A stretch of DNA of 64,000 bases from Deltaproteobacteria bacterium. Lineage in GTDB: Bacteria > Desulfobacterota > Binatia > Binatales > Binataceae. A program made the position numbers and the translations under genes. Below are positions 55,111 through 63,488 of this stretch, in pieces. Under the pieces are notes generated by a model that had not been told where the DNA came from, ran no database searches, and saw only the letters and a list, made by a program, of their open reading frames with translations. The stretch lies in contig JAKBMB010000009.1 in the NCBI GenBank assembly GCA_021831785.1, positions 62,001-126,000 on the forward strand, given 5' to 3'. The first letter of the stretch is position 1, and each line of letters starts with the position of its first letter.

Positions 55111-56408
55111 CTGAGACGCTTGGCTCAAGAGGCGAGGCCGAACCGATCCTGCTCGGCTGTATCGCTGATGACTTTACCGGAGCGACCGACCTGGCGAGTA
55201 TGCTGGCCGACCGCGGGATGCGCACGATTCAGCTTATCGGCCTGCCCGAGGGCGGGCAGCGGCTGCGCGACGTGGACGCGGCTGTCGTCGCGCTTAAGTC
55301 TCGCGCGGCACCCGCTGCGTGGGCGGTGGAGCAATCGTGTCGGGCGCTGGAATGGCTGCTAGGCGCCGGCGCGCGGCAGATTTTCTTCAAATACTGTTCT
55401 ACGTTCGACTCGACGGACCAGGGCAATATCGGACCGGTGGCGTGCGCCCTGCTCGAACGGATAGGCGAGAGCTTCACGATCGCCTGTCCCGCGTTCCCGG
55501 CCAACGGCCGCACCGTCTACCGCGGCCATCTTTTCGTGGGCGACGCGCTATTGTCCGAGTCGGGCATGGAACGCCATCCGTTAAATCCGATGACGGATTC
55601 GAATTTGGTTCGCGTGCTGGGACGCCAAGTCAAAGAGGCCGTGGACCTGGTGCCGTATGAGACGGTCGAGCGGGGCAGTGAAGCGATAAGCTGGCGCTTC
55701 GCCGCGCTGCGTGACGAGCGCGTCCGCTATGCGATCGTGGACGCGCTTTGTGACCGGCATCTGCTCGCGATCGGCGCCGCTTGCGCGGACCTGCGCTTGG
55801 TGACCGGCGGCTCGGGCGTGGCGATGGGGCTGCCGGACAATTTTCGCGCGCGGGGGCTGTTGAGCACAGGCGCGCAGGCGCCTTCGCTGGGGCGCGCCGG
55901 CGGATTCGCCGCCGTTTTAGCCGGCAGCTGTTCGAGCGCGACGCTTCAGCAGGTAAGCTATATGCAAGAGACGGGCGCTGCGGGTTTCGCGATCGATCCG
56001 CTGCGCATCCTGCGCGAGGACGTCGCCGAAGCCGCGCTGGGCTGGGCGCTGCCGAGGCTTAGCGAAGCGCCGGTGATGATTTACGCCAGCGCCGGCGCCG
56101 CTCAGGTTGCGCGCGTGCAAGAGAGGCTGGGCCGCGAGCGCGCCGGGTATATGATCGAGCAGGTGATGGCGCAGATCGCGCGCCGGCTGGTCGAGGCTGG
56201 GGTGCGCCGGATGCTGGTCGCGGGCGGCGAGACGGCCGGCGCCGTGGTCCAGGCGCTGGGCGTGCGCGCGCTGCGCATCGGGGCCTCGATCGACCCCGGC
56301 GTTCCCTGGACCAAGAGCCTCGGCGAGCCCGCGGTTTTCCTGGCGCTCAAGTCGGGGAACTTCGGTTCGGTCGATTTTTTTGTCAAGGCCTTCCGGATGT
56401 TGCAATGA
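55107..56408 (+). CDS. otnK: 3-oxo-tetronate kinase (four-carbon acid sugar kinase, DUF1537)
   Basis: 433 residues from a GTG overlapping the denD stop by 4 bp (GTGA). The N-terminal domain has LGCIADDFTGATDLASMLAD and FKYCSTFDSTDQGNIGP; the C-terminal nucleotide-binding domain has LVAGGETAGAVVQAL and GVPWTKSLGEPAVFLALKSG. It phosphorylates 3-oxo-tetronate at O4 with ATP. The longer frame from 54837 lies within denD and is rejected. Confidence 0.92.
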   Translation: MTETLGSRGEAEPILLGCIADDFTGATDLASMLADRGMRTIQLIGLPEGGQRLRDVDAAVVALKSRAAPAAWAVEQSCRALEWLLGAGARQIFFKYCSTFDSTDQGNIGPVACALLERIGESFTIACPAFPANGRTVYRGHLFVGDALLSESGMERHPLNPMTDSNLVRVLGRQVKEAVDLVPYETVERGSEAISWRFAALRDERVRYAIVDALCDRHLLAIGAACADLRLVTGGSGVAMGLPDNFRARGLLSTGAQAPSLGRAGGFAAVLAGSCSSATLQQVSYMQETGAAGFAIDPLRILREDVAEAALGWALPRLSEAPVMIYASAGAAQVARVQERLGRERAGYMIEQVMAQIARRLVEAGVRRMLVAGGETAGAVVQALGVRALRIGASIDPGVPWTKSLGEPAVFLALKSGNFGSVDFFVKAFRMLQ

Positions 56409-57040
56409 ACGAGGCAGACCTGAGAGAGCAGATCGTTCGTTTCGGCCGCTCGCTGTTCGAGCGGGGGTTGACTTCCGGCATCTCGGGAAATTTGAGCGCG
56501 CGCTGGGGCGAGCGCTACCTAATGACCCCGACGAACTCCTGCTTGGGCGCGCTCGAAGAGGATCGCTTGTCGCTCGTGGACCGCCAAGGCCGGCCGCTGT
56601 CGGGCGACCCGCCGACCAGGGAGGTCTTTCTTCATCTTGCGCTTTACGATGAGCGGCCTTCGGCGGCGGCCGTGGTTCATCTGCATTGCACGCACGCGGT
56701 GGCGGTTTCATGCCTGGCGGACGTCGATCCGCGCGATGTTATTCCGCCGCTCACGGCTTACTACGTGGTGCGGGTCAGGCGGCTGCCGTTGATACCGTAC
56801 TATCCGCCCGGCGATCTGGCGCTAGCGCAAGCGGTGCGGGCGCTGGCGGCAGACCACGGCGCGATGCTGCTCGCGAATCACGGCCCGGTGGTGGCTGCGG
56901 GGTCCCTGGAGGCGGCCGTGTATGCAATCGAGGAGCTGGAAGAGACGGCGCGGCTTTTTCTCATGCTGCGCAAAGAAAAAGTCCGGCAGCTTACCGCCGA
57001 GCAGGTCGAAGAGCTGCGCCGGCGCTACCCCGAGGCTTGA
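56405..57040 (+). CDS. otnC: 3-oxo-tetronate 4-phosphate decarboxylase (class II aldolase family)
   Basis: 211 residues, starting with a 4-bp overlap (ATGA) to otnK. Aldolase class II motifs: SGISGNLSARWGERYLMTPT at 24-43, HLHCTHAVAVSCL with the metal His residues, and LLANHGPVVAAGS with another. It splits CO2 from 3-oxo-tetronate 4-phosphate to give dihydroxyacetone phosphate. Same operon. Confidence 0.9.
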   Translation: MNEADLREQIVRFGRSLFERGLTSGISGNLSARWGERYLMTPTNSCLGALEEDRLSLVDRQGRPLSGDPPTREVFLHLALYDERPSAAAVVHLHCTHAVAVSCLADVDPRDVIPPLTAYYVVRVRRLPLIPYYPPGDLALAQAVRALAADHGAMLLANHGPVVAAGSLEAAVYAIEELEETARLFLMLRKEKVRQLTAEQVEELRRRYPEA

Positions 57041-57070
57041 GTTGCGGCCGGCCGAACGGCGAGGCGACGA

Positions 57071-57883
57071 ATGCCGAGATTTGCCGCGAACCTCACTATG
57101 ATGTTCAATGAGATTGACTTCTTAAGCCGCTTCGCCGCCGCCGCTGACGCCGGCTTCACCGCGGTGGAGTTCCTCTTTCCGTACGCCTATGCCAAGGCCG
57201 AGGTGCGCGCGCGCTTGCGCGAAACGGGTCTGGCGCAGGCGCTGTTTAATTTGCCGCCCGGCGACTGGGGCGCCGGCGAGCGCGGAACCGCGGCGCTGCC
57301 CGGCCGCCAAGCCGAGTTTCGCGAAGGCGTGGCCAAGGCGCTGGAGTACGCCGAAGCGCTCGAATGCCCGCGCGTGCACGCGATGGCGGGAATCGTCCCG
57401 GCGAGCGTTGACCCGGCGGTCTGCGAGGCGAGCTACGTAGAGAACCTACGCTTTGCCGCGCGCGCCGCGCGCGCCGCAGGCGTCGAGATACTAATCGAGC
57501 CGATCAACGCGCGAGACATGCCCGGCTACTTTCTCAATCGCACTGATCAAGCGCGGCGGATAATCGAACTCGTCGGCGAGGACAACCTATTCCTGCAGTA
57601 CGACATCTACCATGCGCAGATCTCGGAAGGCTTTCTCGCCGAGACGTTCCGCGCCAACCGCGCCCTCATCCGCCATATCCAGATCGCCGGCGTTCCCGGT
57701 CGATGTGAGCCCGACGCCGAGCAGGAAATTAACTACCCCTTCCTCTTCCGGGCGATCGACGCCGCCGGTTACGACGGGTGGATCGGATGCGAGTACCGGC
57801 CGCGGGCCGGCACTATGCAGGGCCTGGGATGGATTAGGCCGTACGGCGCCAGCGGCCCGCGCCGCCGCCCAGCCGCGACGTAA
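57071..57883 (+). CDS. otnI: 2-oxo-tetronate isomerase (hydroxypyruvate isomerase-like)
   Basis: 270 residues, TIM-barrel of the Hyi/OtnI family. [20 protein letters not shown] at the N-terminus, [20 protein letters not shown] in the middle with the catalytic Glu, [11 protein letters not shown], and [11 protein letters not shown] with the second Glu near the C-terminus. In this operon it should convert 2-oxo-tetronate to 3-oxo-tetronate, linking DenD to OtnK. Thirty bp after otnC. Confidence 0.9.
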   Translation: MPRFAANLTMMFNEIDFLSRFAAAADAGFTAVEFLFPYAYAKAEVRARLRETGLAQALFNLPPGDWGAGERGTAALPGRQAEFREGVAKALEYAEALECPRVHAMAGIVPASVDPAVCEASYVENLRFAARAARAAGVEILIEPINARDMPGYFLNRTDQARRIIELVGEDNLFLQYDIYHAQISEGFLAETFRANRALIRHIQIAGVPGRCEPDAEQEINYPFLFRAIDAAGYDGWIGCEYRPRAGTMQGLGWIRPYGASGPRRRPAAT

Positions 57884-58013
57884 CCGCCACGCGCCGGCCG
57901 CATAAGCTCGCCTTCATGCCGAAAGCCGCGGCGGGTTCCGCAGGTTGCTAATTGCCCAATGACGAAAGCGAGGCCAAAGGCAAGGCGACTTAACAAGGGG
58001 AGGCTCAACTGAT

Positions 58014-58191
58014 ATGTCCGACGAACCCACAACCAGCGATCCCGGACGTACTAGTTAAACTCGCGCAAGCCGCCGGGCGTGCCGGCAAGTTGCCCGGCCA
58101 AGGCGCCGGCGCGCCGATCTACGAACAGCTCGTCGAGGTATTGAGGCAACTGGGGCGACTGGATCAGATACTCAAAGACTATGCCCCTTAG
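58014..58191 (+). pseudogene. Small helical protein gene with a frameshift
   Basis: An ATG at 58014 with GGGGAGG nine bases upstream encodes MSDEPTTSDP, then stops four codons later. One frame over, directly at that point, DVLVKLAQAAGRAGKLPGQG and APIYEQLVEVLRQLGRLDQI then LKDYAP ends in TAG at 58191. Joined they make a plausible 58-residue charged helical protein. The shift is at the CCCGG around 58046. It could be a mutation or a sequencing error. Family unknown. Confidence 0.45.
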
Positions 58192-58219
58192 GTCAATTGC
58201 CTGAATCAGGTTTTACCAG

Positions 58220-58278
58220 AAGTAGTCTCATAAATGACCGTAGGGCATGGATGTCATGCTTCACTTCGTTCAGCATGA
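58220..58278 (+). repeat. Second repeat family, copy 2, with hairpin
   Basis: AGTAGTCTCATAAATGACCG then TAGGGCATGGATGTCATGCT matches the site at 23702. Here TGTCATGCT is followed after 11 bases by AGCATGACA, a perfect 9-bp stem. The rest of the gap to the DUF1445 gene contains no other feature. Confidence 0.55.
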
Positions 58279-58449
58279 CAGGGGAGGGGCGTTCAGGATG
58301 AGAGGAAAAGTGTCGCGGCCGTTCCTTCGGCAGCCGCAGGGCGGGCTCTGCGCTGCGGCTGCCACCACCGCAGCCAGCCCCCCCGAAGTTAAGCAACTTA
58401 TTTGCGGGACGGGATATAGATTCGCCTTACTAAGCGTATCCCATCGCCC

Positions 58450-59238
58450 TCAGAATGCGGCGAGCGCGGCGTCCTCGATGTCCGAAATGAACGTATGCCC
58501 TGGCGAGTGCGTGATCGCAAAGCGCGGGCGCGAGGCCATCAGCACGGTCTGAAACGTTACGCCGCAGGCCCAGAAGACGGGCACCTCGTCGGAATTAATC
58601 ATCACCGGATCGCCAAAGTCCGGAGCGCCGATATCGTTGATTCCGATCGCGCGCGGATTGCCGATCTGGATAGGCGCGCCGTGCGACAGCGGAAAACGTG
58701 TCGTCACCTGAACCGCCCGCGAGATTAGGCGCGCCGGTATCGGGCGCATCGTCACCACCATCGGACCGCTCAGCGACCCTGCCGGGCGGCAGGGTATAGT
58801 GGTTTTGAACATGGGGACGTTCACGCCCTGCTCGATATGTCTCACCGCAATTCCAGCGGCCAGCAGCGCCCATTCGAAGGTCAGGCTGCATCCGGTCAAA
58901 AATGCGACCAAGTCGTCGCGCCATAAGTCCGCGATCTGCTGTGTTTCGGCAACCAACTCCCCGTTTTCATAGACGCGATAAGCGGGCAGGTCGGTGCGCA
59001 GATCGGTTTGTGGAGCGAGCAGCGAAGGGGTCGCGCTGCCGGCCTCGGTAACCTCCAACACCGGACACGGTCCGGGATTGCGCTGCGCAAACAGCAGCAC
59101 GTCGTAGGCAAGTGCTTGCGGAACAATCAAAAGATTGGCCTGCGTGAAGCCTTTGCACCATCCGGTGGTCGGCGTCTTAAGCCCGGCGCGAAAGCGCTCG
59201 CGCGCCGCCGAGGGTTTGATCGAAGCGACTTCTTCCAT
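58450..59238 (-). CDS. DUF1445 / D-glutamate cyclase-like putative hydro-lyase
   Basis: 262 residues from the ATG at 59238 with GAGGTGG five bases upstream. Family blocks: GWCKGFTQANLLIVPQALAY, LTGCSLTFEWALLAAGI, IEQGVNVPMFKTTIPCRPAG and TIPARL-like PIPARLISRAVQVTTRFP, then FWACGVTFQTVLMASRPRFA. The mammalian homologue cyclises D-glutamate to 5-oxoproline. Its position beside pxpCBA makes a role in 5-oxoproline or D-glutamate metabolism credible. A repeat copy lies between it and pxpC. Confidence 0.85.
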   Translation of the reverse strand: MEEVASIKPSAARERFRAGLKTPTTGWCKGFTQANLLIVPQALAYDVLLFAQRNPGPCPVLEVTEAGSATPSLLAPQTDLRTDLPAYRVYENGELVAETQQIADLWRDDLVAFLTGCSLTFEWALLAAGIAVRHIEQGVNVPMFKTTIPCRPAGSLSGPMVVTMRPIPARLISRAVQVTTRFPLSHGAPIQIGNPRAIGINDIGAPDFGDPVMINSDEVPVFWACGVTFQTVLMASRPRFAITHSPGHTFISDIEDAALAAF

Positions 59239-59270
59239 GGCAGCCACCTCGTAGGAAATTAGCGTAAACC

Positions 59271-59370
59271 TATTGAGGATTGCAAAATATTGAGACAGCG
59301 CAGAGTCGTGGGGTGGCCGTAGAGGCCCCAGCTCAGAGTCTGCCTGTCACTATATTCTGCAGTTCTCAGG
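59271..59370 (+). repeat. MITE-like intergenic repeat, copy G (shortest, 100 bp)
   Basis: The left end TGAGGATTGCAAAATATTGA then GACAG and the reverse complement of the right end, TGAGAACTGCAGAATATAGT then GACAG, are identical at 20 of 25 positions. A further GCAGAGTC/GCAGACTC pair follows. Nearly the whole 100-bp copy can fold into one hairpin. Confidence 0.8.
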
Positions 59371-59500
59371 AAGAGCCGCGGCGCGAGCCGCGCGCAGCGG
59401 TGTTGTAGACCTGCAACCCGCAATGTCATCGCGTATCGCCGTGGTTTCCGTGACGCCCGGGCCGGCCGAAAATTTTAGTCATGGATATTCTGCGGCCGCC

Positions 59501-60535
59501 TCAGTCATCGCCGCTTACGACCCCGCTGATTAGGTTCCCGTGGTAGAGCGAGTCAAGATCGAGGTCCTTACCCGCGGGCACCGGTCTGACCGCCCGAATC
59601 AGCTCCTGCAACTCGGCCTCTTGAGCGCGGCGGATTTGCTCCGCTTGCTGTTGATTCACGGCGGTGAAGCGGATCGGGTCGCCGGGCACGCGGCGGCCGA
59701 CGATGGGGAGGTCTGCCGAAATGATGGTCGCGATCTTGGGATAGCCGCCGGTGGTCTGATGGTCGGCGAGAAGAATAATCGGCTGCCCCGTGCCGGGTAC
59801 TTGAATCGCGCCGGTGGCGACGGCGTCGGAGATGATGTCGTAGCCCTTGTGATTATGTCGCAGCGAGGGTCCGTCGAGGCGGATGCCCATGCGGTCGGCG
59901 CTCGCGCTAACGGTGTAATCCGCGGCGAGAAAGGCCGCCACTGACCGGCGCGTGAAGTGGTCATGCTGAGGGCCGAGAACGACACGTATCGTCTGATCGC
60001 GTCCGCCCGTAGGCGGTCTTGGCAGCTCGAGCTCGGCGCGCGCGCCGGCTTCGCTCAGCGCAAGCGGCACGAGGTCGCCTTCGCGCAGCGCGCGGCCTTC
60101 GAAGCCGCCGAGCGACCCGCGCGCGTATGTAGACAGGCTGCCAAGGCATGGAGCGATAGCAAAGCCGCCCTCGACGGCCAGGTAACAGCACGCGGCCCGG
60201 CTCAGCGCGCCGACCTGAAAGATTTCGCCGCGCCGGATACGCGCGCTGCGGCACGCCGGAATAGACCGCCTGTAATCCCCCGGCACTTCCACCTCGCCGC
60301 CGCTCGCCAGCGCGATTCTCACCGACTCGGCGCGGACGTTAAGCGTCGGTCCGTGATGGAGAATTTCCAGAGCGCCGGCGCCGGGCGGATTGCCGACCAA
60401 AAGGTTGGCCAAGCGCAAGCTCACCGTGTCCAGCGCGCCTGACACCGGTACTCCCATCCTTTGTGAGCCGAATCGGCCGAGGTCCTGCACGGACGTATGG
60501 AGACCTGGAGCGATGACCTCAAGGGCGGCGCTCAT
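59501..60535 (-). CDS. pxpC: 5-oxoprolinase subunit PxpC
   Basis: 344 residues of the biotin-dependent carboxyltransferase-like family (KipA/AHS2). Segments: VIAPGLHTSVQDLGRFGSQR, VPVSGALDTVSLRLANLLVG, RVVLGPQHDHF and LRHNHKGYDIISDAVATGAI with ILLADHQTTGGYPKIATI. With PxpA and PxpB it hydrolyses 5-oxo-L-proline to glutamate using ATP. Start overlaps the pxpB stop by 4 bp. Confidence 0.92.
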   Translation of the reverse strand: MSAALEVIAPGLHTSVQDLGRFGSQRMGVPVSGALDTVSLRLANLLVGNPPGAGALEILHHGPTLNVRAESVRIALASGGEVEVPGDYRRSIPACRSARIRRGEIFQVGALSRAACCYLAVEGGFAIAPCLGSLSTYARGSLGGFEGRALREGDLVPLALSEAGARAELELPRPPTGGRDQTIRVVLGPQHDHFTRRSVAAFLAADYTVSASADRMGIRLDGPSLRHNHKGYDIISDAVATGAIQVPGTGQPIILLADHQTTGGYPKIATIISADLPIVGRRVPGDPIRFTAVNQQQAEQIRRAQEAELQELIRAVRPVPAGKDLDLDSLYHGNLISGVVSGDD

Positions 60536-61254
60536 AAAACCAGCTTTCCATGTTGCGGCCGGTAGCCGCCCGCCGTGACCGCGGATCGGACGCGGTTGAA
60601 GTCATCGCGGCTTATGGGGCAAAAAATCACCTGGTCGCCGGGCGCGAAGAGCGACGGCGTTTTCTGCTTCGCGTCGAAAAGACGGATCGGGGTGGCGCCG
60701 ATCAAATGCCACCCGCCCGGGCTCTCCACCGGATATATGCCGGTCAAGGATGTGGCAATTGCGACCGATCCCCCCGGCACCTTGAGGCGCGGGTCGGTGC
60801 GCCGCGCAAGCTCAAGCTCGGCGGGCAAATCTCCCAGGTACGGAAAGCCCGGCAAAAAGCCGATCATATACACGTGGTAGCGCGTCCCACAGTGCAGAGC
60901 GATCACGCGGTCCGCGCTGAGTCCGGTGCGCTCGGCGACGTAGGCCATGTCGGGAGCGTATTGGTTCTCGTAGCACACCGGCACGCGCCACAGCGTGGCC
61001 TCGCGCCGGACGCGGCTTTCTTGGCCGAGGAGCGATTGGACTGCGCCAATAAGCTCGGCTGCCCCGGTCTGCAGCGGATCGTAGTGGATGCACAGGGAGC
61101 GAAACGTCGGTACTGTCTCGACCACGCCGGATATGGCGTGCTCGCGCAGCGCCGCGTCCAGGCGCAGGACGCGGGCGTTCAGCTCGCGGTCCACCCGGTC
61201 TCCGAACTCGACGACCAGAGCGGTGTCGCCGCTGGGAAGAAATCGGACGCTCAT
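60532..61254 (-). CDS. pxpB: 5-oxoprolinase subunit PxpB
   Basis: 240 residues from the ATG at 61254 (the longer frame to 61386 has no ribosome-binding site). KipI/AHS1 family: VRFLPSGDTALVVEFGDRVD, VPTFRSLCIHYDPLQTG, MIGFLPGFPYLGDLP and IYPVESPGGWHLIGATPIRL. Directly coupled to pxpC. The pxpA gene is divergent, separated by about 235 bp that probably holds both promoters. Confidence 0.92.
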   Translation of the reverse strand: MSVRFLPSGDTALVVEFGDRVDRELNARVLRLDAALREHAISGVVETVPTFRSLCIHYDPLQTGAAELIGAVQSLLGQESRVRREATLWRVPVCYENQYAPDMAYVAERTGLSADRVIALHCGTRYHVYMIGFLPGFPYLGDLPAELELARRTDPRLKVPGGSVAIATSLTGIYPVESPGGWHLIGATPIRLFDAKQKTPSLFAPGDQVIFCPISRDDFNRVRSAVTAGGYRPQHGKLVL

Positions 61255-61488
61255 CGCTCCGCTCCATGCTTGCGCGGGTTGGAACTCCCTACTAGGCAGG
61301 ACTAAATATGCTCTTGCGCGCTCAACGCTCTGATCGCGAAGCCGCCTTTTTGGAGCTATCGCGCGCCCGCTACTCCTTGGTAACATGCGAATTGGGGCAA
61401 GACAACATCACGGACGCGGCGCGGGCAAGCGCTGTTGCCCAAGGACGCCGGCGCGCGGCCGGTGATTTTCGCAGCGCGGTTTGCGGCG

Positions 61489-62265
61489 ATGACCAGGCAA
61501 GTCAACCTGAACGCAGATATGGGCGAGAGCTACGGCGCCTACAAGATGGGCCAGGACGAGCTGCTCTTGAAAGTCGTCCGCTCCGCCAGCATCGCCTGCG
61601 GCTTTCACGCCGGCGACCCGACCGTGATGCACGAATTGGTGATGCGCGCGAGGGACGAGGGCGTGAGTATCGGCGCCCATCCGGGATTCAACGATTTGTG
61701 GGGCTTCGGGCGCCGGCGCATCGACACCGGCCTGCGCGATCTCGAATACATGGTGGCCTACCAGATCGGGGCGCTCCAGGCGATGGCGCAATACGCCAGT
61801 CTCAGGGTAACGCATGTCAAGGCGCACGGCGCGCTCAGCAATATGGCCGCGGAGGATATCGAGATTGCTCTGGCCGTCGCAAGGGCGGTCAAGACCGTCG
61901 ACCGCGGCCTGATATGCCTTGCGGTTGCCGGTACGCAGTTGGAGGCGGCGGCGCGCAAGCTCGGCCTGCCGCTGGCGCGCGAAGGGTTCTGCGACCGCAG
62001 TTACGAGGACGACGGTAATCTGACGCCGCGCAAGATAGCCGGCGCGGTCATCGCCGACCCGCAAGCCGCCAAGGAAAACGCGCTTAAGATGGTGCTGGAC
62101 GGCGAGATTATTTCACGCAGCGGCAAGCGTGTCGCGCTTTGCCCGGACAGCTTGTGCGTGCATGGCGATGAGCCGAACGCCTACGCCGTTGCGAGGGCCG
62201 TGCGCGAGGGGCTCGAGGCCGCCGGCGTGCGCGTCGTACCGCTGTCCGAGATGAAGCTGGCCTAG
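61489..62265 (+). CDS. pxpA: 5-oxoprolinase subunit PxpA (LamB/YcsF family)
   Basis: 258 residues from the ATG at 61489; an upstream in-frame ATG at 61435 has no family support. Segments: VNLNADMGESYGAYKMGQDE, SIACGFHAGDPTVM, IGAHPGFNDLWGFGRR, THVKAHGALSNM and LCPDSLCVHGDEPNA. PxpA activates 5-oxoproline for hydrolysis together with PxpB and PxpC. It is transcribed away from pxpBC. Confidence 0.93.
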   Translation: MTRQVNLNADMGESYGAYKMGQDELLLKVVRSASIACGFHAGDPTVMHELVMRARDEGVSIGAHPGFNDLWGFGRRRIDTGLRDLEYMVAYQIGALQAMAQYASLRVTHVKAHGALSNMAAEDIEIALAVARAVKTVDRGLICLAVAGTQLEAAARKLGLPLAREGFCDRSYEDDGNLTPRKIAGAVIADPQAAKENALKMVLDGEIISRSGKRVALCPDSLCVHGDEPNAYAVARAVREGLEAAGVRVVPLSEMKLA

Positions 62266-62385
62266 CCGGCTTCGGGGCGCGAGCTCGCGTTGCCTTTGGC
62301 TGCGAGGCCGCGCCTTTACGACCTGCGCCCTGGCTCCCGGCCACCGCCGATGCGGTTCGGTCGCTGCGCGCTGCTCAGGATGTGG

Positions 62386-63324
62386 TTAGGGCGCTGGTTT
62401 CGCCGGCTCGGCCGGCGGGCGGGGCGGGTGTCCCGGGCGCACCCCGAGCTGATAGGCCTGCCGACGGCTTAGGCCGTAGACGCGGGCGATCACGTTGCTG
62501 GCTTGCTTGAGGCTTAAGCCCTCTTCACGCAGCATTTCGATCGTTGGAGGTTCTTTGACAACGAGCTGTCCGCCGCTTGCGAATGACGACGAGCCGGGGG
62601 AATCGCTCGCGCTCGCGGCCTCGGGTCTGGGTGCCCCGGCGACCAGCAGCGTGACCTCGCCGCGCGGCTTGGCTGCCGCGCATCGCGCGGCAAGCTCGCT
62701 CAGCGTGCCGACCATGATCTCTTCGAAGACTTTGGTCAATTCGCGCGCTGCAACCGCTTGGCGATCGGCGCCAAACACGGTAACCATCGACGCTAAGCCT
62801 TGCGGGAGCCGCCGCGCGGCCTCGAAAAAGACGATCGTGCGCGGCTCCCGCTTGAGCGCGATTAGCGCGGTGCGCCGCTCGGTAGGCCGAGCGGGCAAGA
62901 ACCCGACGAAGCAAAAGCTCGAGGCGCCAAGACCCGCCGCCGAAAGCGCAGCCGTTACGGCGGACGGCCCCGGCACGGGTACGACTGGACAGCCGGCCGC
63001 ATGGGCGCCGCGCACTAAGCGGTAGCCGGGGTCGGAAATGCCCGGCGTGCCGGCGTCGGTTACCAAGGCGACTTTCGCTCCGGCGCTCAGCCGCTCCAGC
63101 AATTCGCGCGCGCGCCGCTCTTCGTTGTGCTCGAAATAGCTTACGAGTGGCTTGGCTATTTTATACGTCCTGAGCAAAAGCGCGGTGCGCCGCGTGTCCT
63201 CGCACGCGATCAGGTCCACCGCAGCCAGAATCTTAAGCGCGCGCAAGGTGATGTCTTCGAGATTGCCGATCGGCGTCGCGACCACGAACAGAATGCCGCG
63301 GCGCGCGCCAGCTTCGTCTTTCAT
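62386..63324 (-). CDS. rsmI: 16S rRNA 2'-O-ribose C1402 methyltransferase
   Basis: 312 residues from the ATG at 63324, which has GGAG seven bases upstream; an ATG at 63330 is the alternative. Tetrapyrrole-methylase fold: FVVATPIGNLEDITLRALKI, IACEDTRRTALLLRTY, FEHNEERRARELLERL and TDAGTPGISDPGYRLV. It 2'-O-methylates C1402 near the decoding site. The C-terminus ends in a helix and a Pro-rich tail (GHPPRPPAEPAKPAP), a common trait of the family. Confidence 0.95.
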   Translation of the reverse strand: MKDEAGARRGILFVVATPIGNLEDITLRALKILAAVDLIACEDTRRTALLLRTYKIAKPLVSYFEHNEERRARELLERLSAGAKVALVTDAGTPGISDPGYRLVRGAHAAGCPVVPVPGPSAVTAALSAAGLGASSFCFVGFLPARPTERRTALIALKREPRTIVFFEAARRLPQGLASMVTVFGADRQAVAARELTKVFEEIMVGTLSELAARCAAAKPRGEVTLLVAGAPRPEAASASDSPGSSSFASGGQLVVKEPPTIEMLREEGLSLKQASNVIARVYGLSRRQAYQLGVRPGHPPRPPAEPAKPAP

Positions 63325-63488
63325 CGCCATTCTCCGCAGCGGCGCATTCGAGAATGCGGCCGACAGACCATTTTAGCGCGCCAAAGCGACGTTCGCGCTT
63401 CCGGCAACGCTTGACGCCCTGTGCAAGGCCGGAGCGATCTGGTTAGATCGGTCAGAAAAAGAATTTTTCAATGGGAGGCGCGCGGCAG

